Source: Candidatus Margulisiibacteriota bacterium
GTDB taxonomy: Bacteria > Margulisbacteria > WOR-1 > XYC2-FULL-46-14 > JAHJBW01
Direction of reading: 5' to 3'
Assembly (NCBI GenBank): GCA_018813405.1
Contig: JAHJBW010000204.1
Span: 1 to 15,865, forward strand
DNA: 15,865 bases
The notes below the pieces were generated by a model. That model was not told the origin of the DNA and searched no databases. It was given only the letters and a program-made list of their open reading frames with translations. Made by a program: the position numbers and the translations under genes. Below, in pieces: positions 13,962 through 15,865 of this stretch. Position 1 is the stretch's first letter. Every line of letters starts with the position of its first letter.

Positions 13962-14864
13962 CTAGTGCCTTGATAAATATCTGAACGCGCTCAAGCAGGC
14001 CTTGGCGCCGTCGCCGGCCGCGATGATGATCTGCTTCTCCGGCACCGAAGCCACATCGCCCGCCGCGAATACGCCCGGACAGGAAGTCTCCGCCGCGCAG
14101 TTTATCTCTATCTCGCCAAGTTCGTTTTTGTCCACAAAATCAATGACCTGCGAGTTGGGTATCAGCCCGATCTCGACAAAAACCCCCTCGACCGACAACT
14201 CCCTGCTTTTTCCGCCTTGCTCAACTTTAAGGGCTTTCACGAATTTGTCCCCAACGATCTCTAGGGTTTTTGTGGAATTCAATATCTCAAGGTTCGCCGC
14301 GGACTTGAGCTTTTCTATCATTACAGCATCGCCAGTAAGCTCCTTGTTAACATTGACAAGATAAACTTTGGAAGCGATCCTTATCATCTGCAGGGCCGCA
14401 TCGAGGGCAGAATTCCCTCCCCCAACCACTGCTACCTGCTTGTCAGCGAACATCGGGCCGTCGCAGGTGGCACAGATCATAACTCCTTTATTGCGGAACT
14501 TGTTCTCTCCCGGCACACCCAGCATGCGCGGCCTTTTGCCTGAAGCTACGATGACCGTTTTACCCAGCAAAGGCTCGCCTTTTGTTAAAACAACCCTGAA
14601 CCCGCCATCTGCTTTCTCTATCTTTTTGACTTCAACTCCCTGGAGGTTGTCAAACTTGAACTTTTCCAGGTGCTCCTTGAACTTTTCAACTAGCTCCGGC
14701 CCGGTCATCACCTGGAAGCCGGTGTAGTTCTCGATCTCTCCCGACCAGGCGGCCTGTCCTCCAAGCATGATAGAAACCATTGCGAAATCGAGCTTTTTGC
14801 GCGCGGCGTAGATCGCGGCGGTAATGCCGGCAGGGCCGCCCCCAACTATTACCAGGTCCTTCAT
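13962..14864 (-). CDS. trxB: Thioredoxin reductase-like FAD/NAD(P)H disulfide oxidoreductase
   Basis: 300 residues, the size of low-molecular-weight thioredoxin reductases. FAD site GGGPAG (8-13), redox-active CATCDGP (131-137), nucleotide-binding GGGNSA (148-153) and the second FAD motif FAAGD (266-270) are all present. The enzyme passes electrons from a nicotinamide nucleotide through FAD to its CxxC pair and on to a partner such as thioredoxin. The HRRxxxRA motif, which in most family members selects NADPH, is replaced by NVNKEL (171-176). That stretch is closer to AhpF-like relatives and suggests NADH or another donor. No thioredoxin gene is nearby, but rubredoxin and a flavodiiron protein follow, so a role as rubredoxin reductase is possible. 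An in-frame GTG at 14876 exists, but GAGG at 14874-14871, 6 bases before the ATG at 14864, favours the shorter form. The gap after dxr is 18 bases. Confidence 0.9.
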   Translation of the reverse strand: MKDLVIVGGGPAGITAAIYAARKKLDFAMVSIMLGGQAAWSGEIENYTGFQVMTGPELVEKFKEHLEKFKFDNLQGVEVKKIEKADGGFRVVLTKGEPLLGKTVIVASGKRPRMLGVPGENKFRNKGVMICATCDGPMFADKQVAVVGGGNSALDAALQMIRIASKVYLVNVNKELTGDAVMIEKLKSAANLEILNSTKTLEIVGDKFVKALKVEQGGKSRELSVEGVFVEIGLIPNSQVIDFVDKNELGEIEINCAAETSCPGVFAAGDVASVPEKQIIIAAGDGAKACLSAFRYLSRH

Positions 14865-14870
14865 CTTACA

Positions 14871-14874
14871 CCTC
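14871..14874 (-). promoter_or_regulatory. Ribosome binding site deciding the trxB start
   Basis: GAGG on the minus strand, 6 bases before the ATG at 14864. The alternative GTG at 14876 overlaps this site and has no good Shine-Dalgarno sequence of its own. Confidence 0.7.
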
Positions 14875-14882
14875 ACTAATCA

Positions 14883-15865
14883 CTACTTACTAATTTCTTC
14901 TCTCGCCCATTTATCCGCCTCAAGGATCGCCTGAAGGTCCGGGAGTTCCACAATCTTATGCTCGTCGAGGACTTTTTTGACCTTCTCTGCGATCTGTGGA
15001 AAAGCAATACTTCCTTTAATAAAAAGCTTTACCGCCTCTTCGTTGGCCGCGTTCAATACCGCCGGCATCGTGCCCCCCATTTTGCCGGCCTCATAAGCGT
15101 GGGCAAGGCAGGGAAAGCGAACCACGTCGGGCTTTTCAAAGGTCAGAGTATTGTTCTTCAAAAGGTCCAGCCGGTTCCAGTGGCTCGCCGACCTTTGCAT
15201 GCCGAACAGTGCGTACTGAATAGGCACACGCATATCAGGTGCGCCCATCTGCGCCTTGACCGACCCGTCGGAGAACTCTACCATGGAGTGGATAATGCTT
15301 TGCGGGTGCACCACCACCTCGATCTTGGAGTAATCAATGCCAAAGAGATAATGCGCCTCGATAACCTCTAGTCCCTTGTTCATGAGGGTCGCTGAATCGA
15401 TCGTGATCTTGGGCCCCATCTTCCAGGTGGGATGTTTGAGCGCATCTTTGGCGGTCATTTTTTCTAGTTTTTCAGCCGGCGTCTTGAGAAAAGCCCCGCC
15501 AGACGCTGTAATGACAAGTTTGCTGACTCGCGACATGTCCTCCCCAACCAGGCATTGCGCAATGGCTGAATGCTCGGAGTCGATCGCGTAAATCTTGACC
15601 TTGGCATTGGCGGCTTCTTTCATTACAATATGGCCAGCCGCCACCAAAACTTCTTTGGTTGCCAGAGCTATATGCTTGCCTGCCTTGATAGCTTCGAGGA
15701 CAGGGACCAGCGTCATGACGCCAGGAACCGCAACAACAAGCATGTTGGCAAGGGAGGCGGTGGCAACCTTGAGCAACCCCTCCTCGCCGGTTAATATCTG
15801 AAGGCGGGGTGACCCTTCGACAGGGCTCAGGGCAGGCGTCACCCCGCCTTCACTTAATTTCGCCA
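14883..15865 (-). CDS. dxr: 1-deoxy-D-xylulose 5-phosphate reductoisomerase, 5' end outside the window, with a repeat inserted in frame
   Basis: About 327 codons are visible; the frame is open to the right edge, and the N-terminal NADPH-binding GSTGSIG region (some 70 residues) is missing outside it. The enzyme converts DXP to MEP using NADPH and a divalent metal, the committed step of non-mevalonate isoprenoid synthesis. Catalytic residues are present: metal-binding DSE (15581-15573), SGG in TASGGAF, HPTW, and DSATLMNKGLE (ending at 15366), followed by HPQSIIHSMVEF and APDMR. Two normally strict stretches differ: AIVGAAG is replaced by AVPGVMT (15731-15711) and ANKES by ATKEV (15662-15648). 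A 54-bp palindromic repeat (15799-15852) lies within the frame and adds the segment GVTPALSPVEGSP, between the AKL helix and the ILTGEEG strand. GTG 15842 lies inside this repeat and is not the true start. It is the first visible gene of the run. Confidence 0.92.
   Translation of the reverse strand, partial: AKLSEGGVTPALSPVEGSPRLQILTGEEGLLKVATASLANMLVVAVPGVMTLVPVLEAIKAGKHIALATKEVLVAAGHIVMKEAANAKVKIYAIDSEHSAIAQCLVGEDMSRVSKLVITASGGAFLKTPAEKLEKMTAKDALKHPTWKMGPKITIDSATLMNKGLEVIEAHYLFGIDYSKIEVVVHPQSIIHSMVEFSDGSVKAQMGAPDMRVPIQYALFGMQRSASHWNRLDLLKNNTLTFEKPDVVRFPCLAHAYEAGKMGGTMPAVLNAANEEAVKLFIKGSIAFPQIAEKVKKVLDEHKIVELPDLQAILEADKWAREEISK
15799..15852. repeat. 54-bp palindromic repeat element inside dxr
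   Basis: Perfect 14-bp inverted arms, TGAAGGCGGGGTGA (15799-15812) and TCACCCCGCCTTCA (15839-15852), flank a 26-bp centre that itself holds CCCTTCGACAGGGCTCAGGG (15813-15832). The centre resembles the TTCGACA...GCTCAGGG type of dispersed repeat that I recall from many bacterial genomes. At 54 bp the element is a multiple of three, and on the coding strand only one of its three frames lacks a stop. That open frame is the one used by dxr. No other copy is seen in this window. Confidence 0.85.

Noticed and set aside
13813..13990. Inverted repeat or CRISPR-like spacing in the short-gene region
   Set aside because: The region is fully explained by the rubredoxin gene and its ribosome binding site; no repeated unit was found.
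15840..15842. GTG as the start of dxr
   Set aside because: The codon lies inside the palindromic repeat; the frame stays open upstream to the window edge, and the essential N-terminal NADPH-binding region is still missing.
15788..15864. ATTAA on both sides of the palindromic repeat as a target-site duplication
   Set aside because: The two copies are at different distances from the arms and do not abut the element, so chance is the simpler reading.

Overview
The window comes from a bacterial chromosome of moderate GC content. Every supportable gene lies on the minus strand and coding density is very high, with gaps of 1-18 bases or short overlaps. The mix points to an uncultivated anaerobe or microaerophile: a rubredoxin/flavodiiron oxygen-scavenging pair, a ferritin-like/VIT1 iron protein, a stand-alone TrpB2, and a series of cyanobacterial HstK-like giant kinases. 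Margulisbacteria (WOR-1), Omnitrophota or similar candidate phyla are possible hosts, but the sequence alone does not settle this.

Read in the direction of transcription (right to left), the first block is a tight six-gene run: dxr (5' end outside the window, 15865-14883), a thioredoxin-reductase-like flavoprotein (14864-13962), a 54-residue rubredoxin (13950-13786), an A-type flavodiiron protein (13793-12600, overlapping rubredoxin by 8 bases), TrpB2 (12598-11243) and a ferritin-like/VIT1 membrane protein (11241-10372). Apart from dxr and trpB2, the run reads as an oxygen and iron defence unit. The flavoprotein may reduce rubredoxin (or thioredoxin), rubredoxin feeds the flavodiiron oxygen/NO reductase, and the VIT1 fusion handles free iron.

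A 150-base gap (10371-10222) holds a good sigma70-type promoter with an extended -10 element. It drives the second block, a tandem array of giant signalling proteins. Two are complete (1697 and 1688 residues): Ser/Thr protein kinase, STAND/AAA ATPase, long TPR region, GAF, coiled coil, then histidine kinase. The first 13 codons of a third copy, with its own ribosome binding site, lie at the left edge (39-1), so the array has at least three members. No response regulator is visible.

The two most notable observations are this array and a 54-bp palindromic repeat with perfect 14-bp arms, inserted in frame inside dxr. The repeat adds 18 residues to an otherwise intact-looking enzyme.
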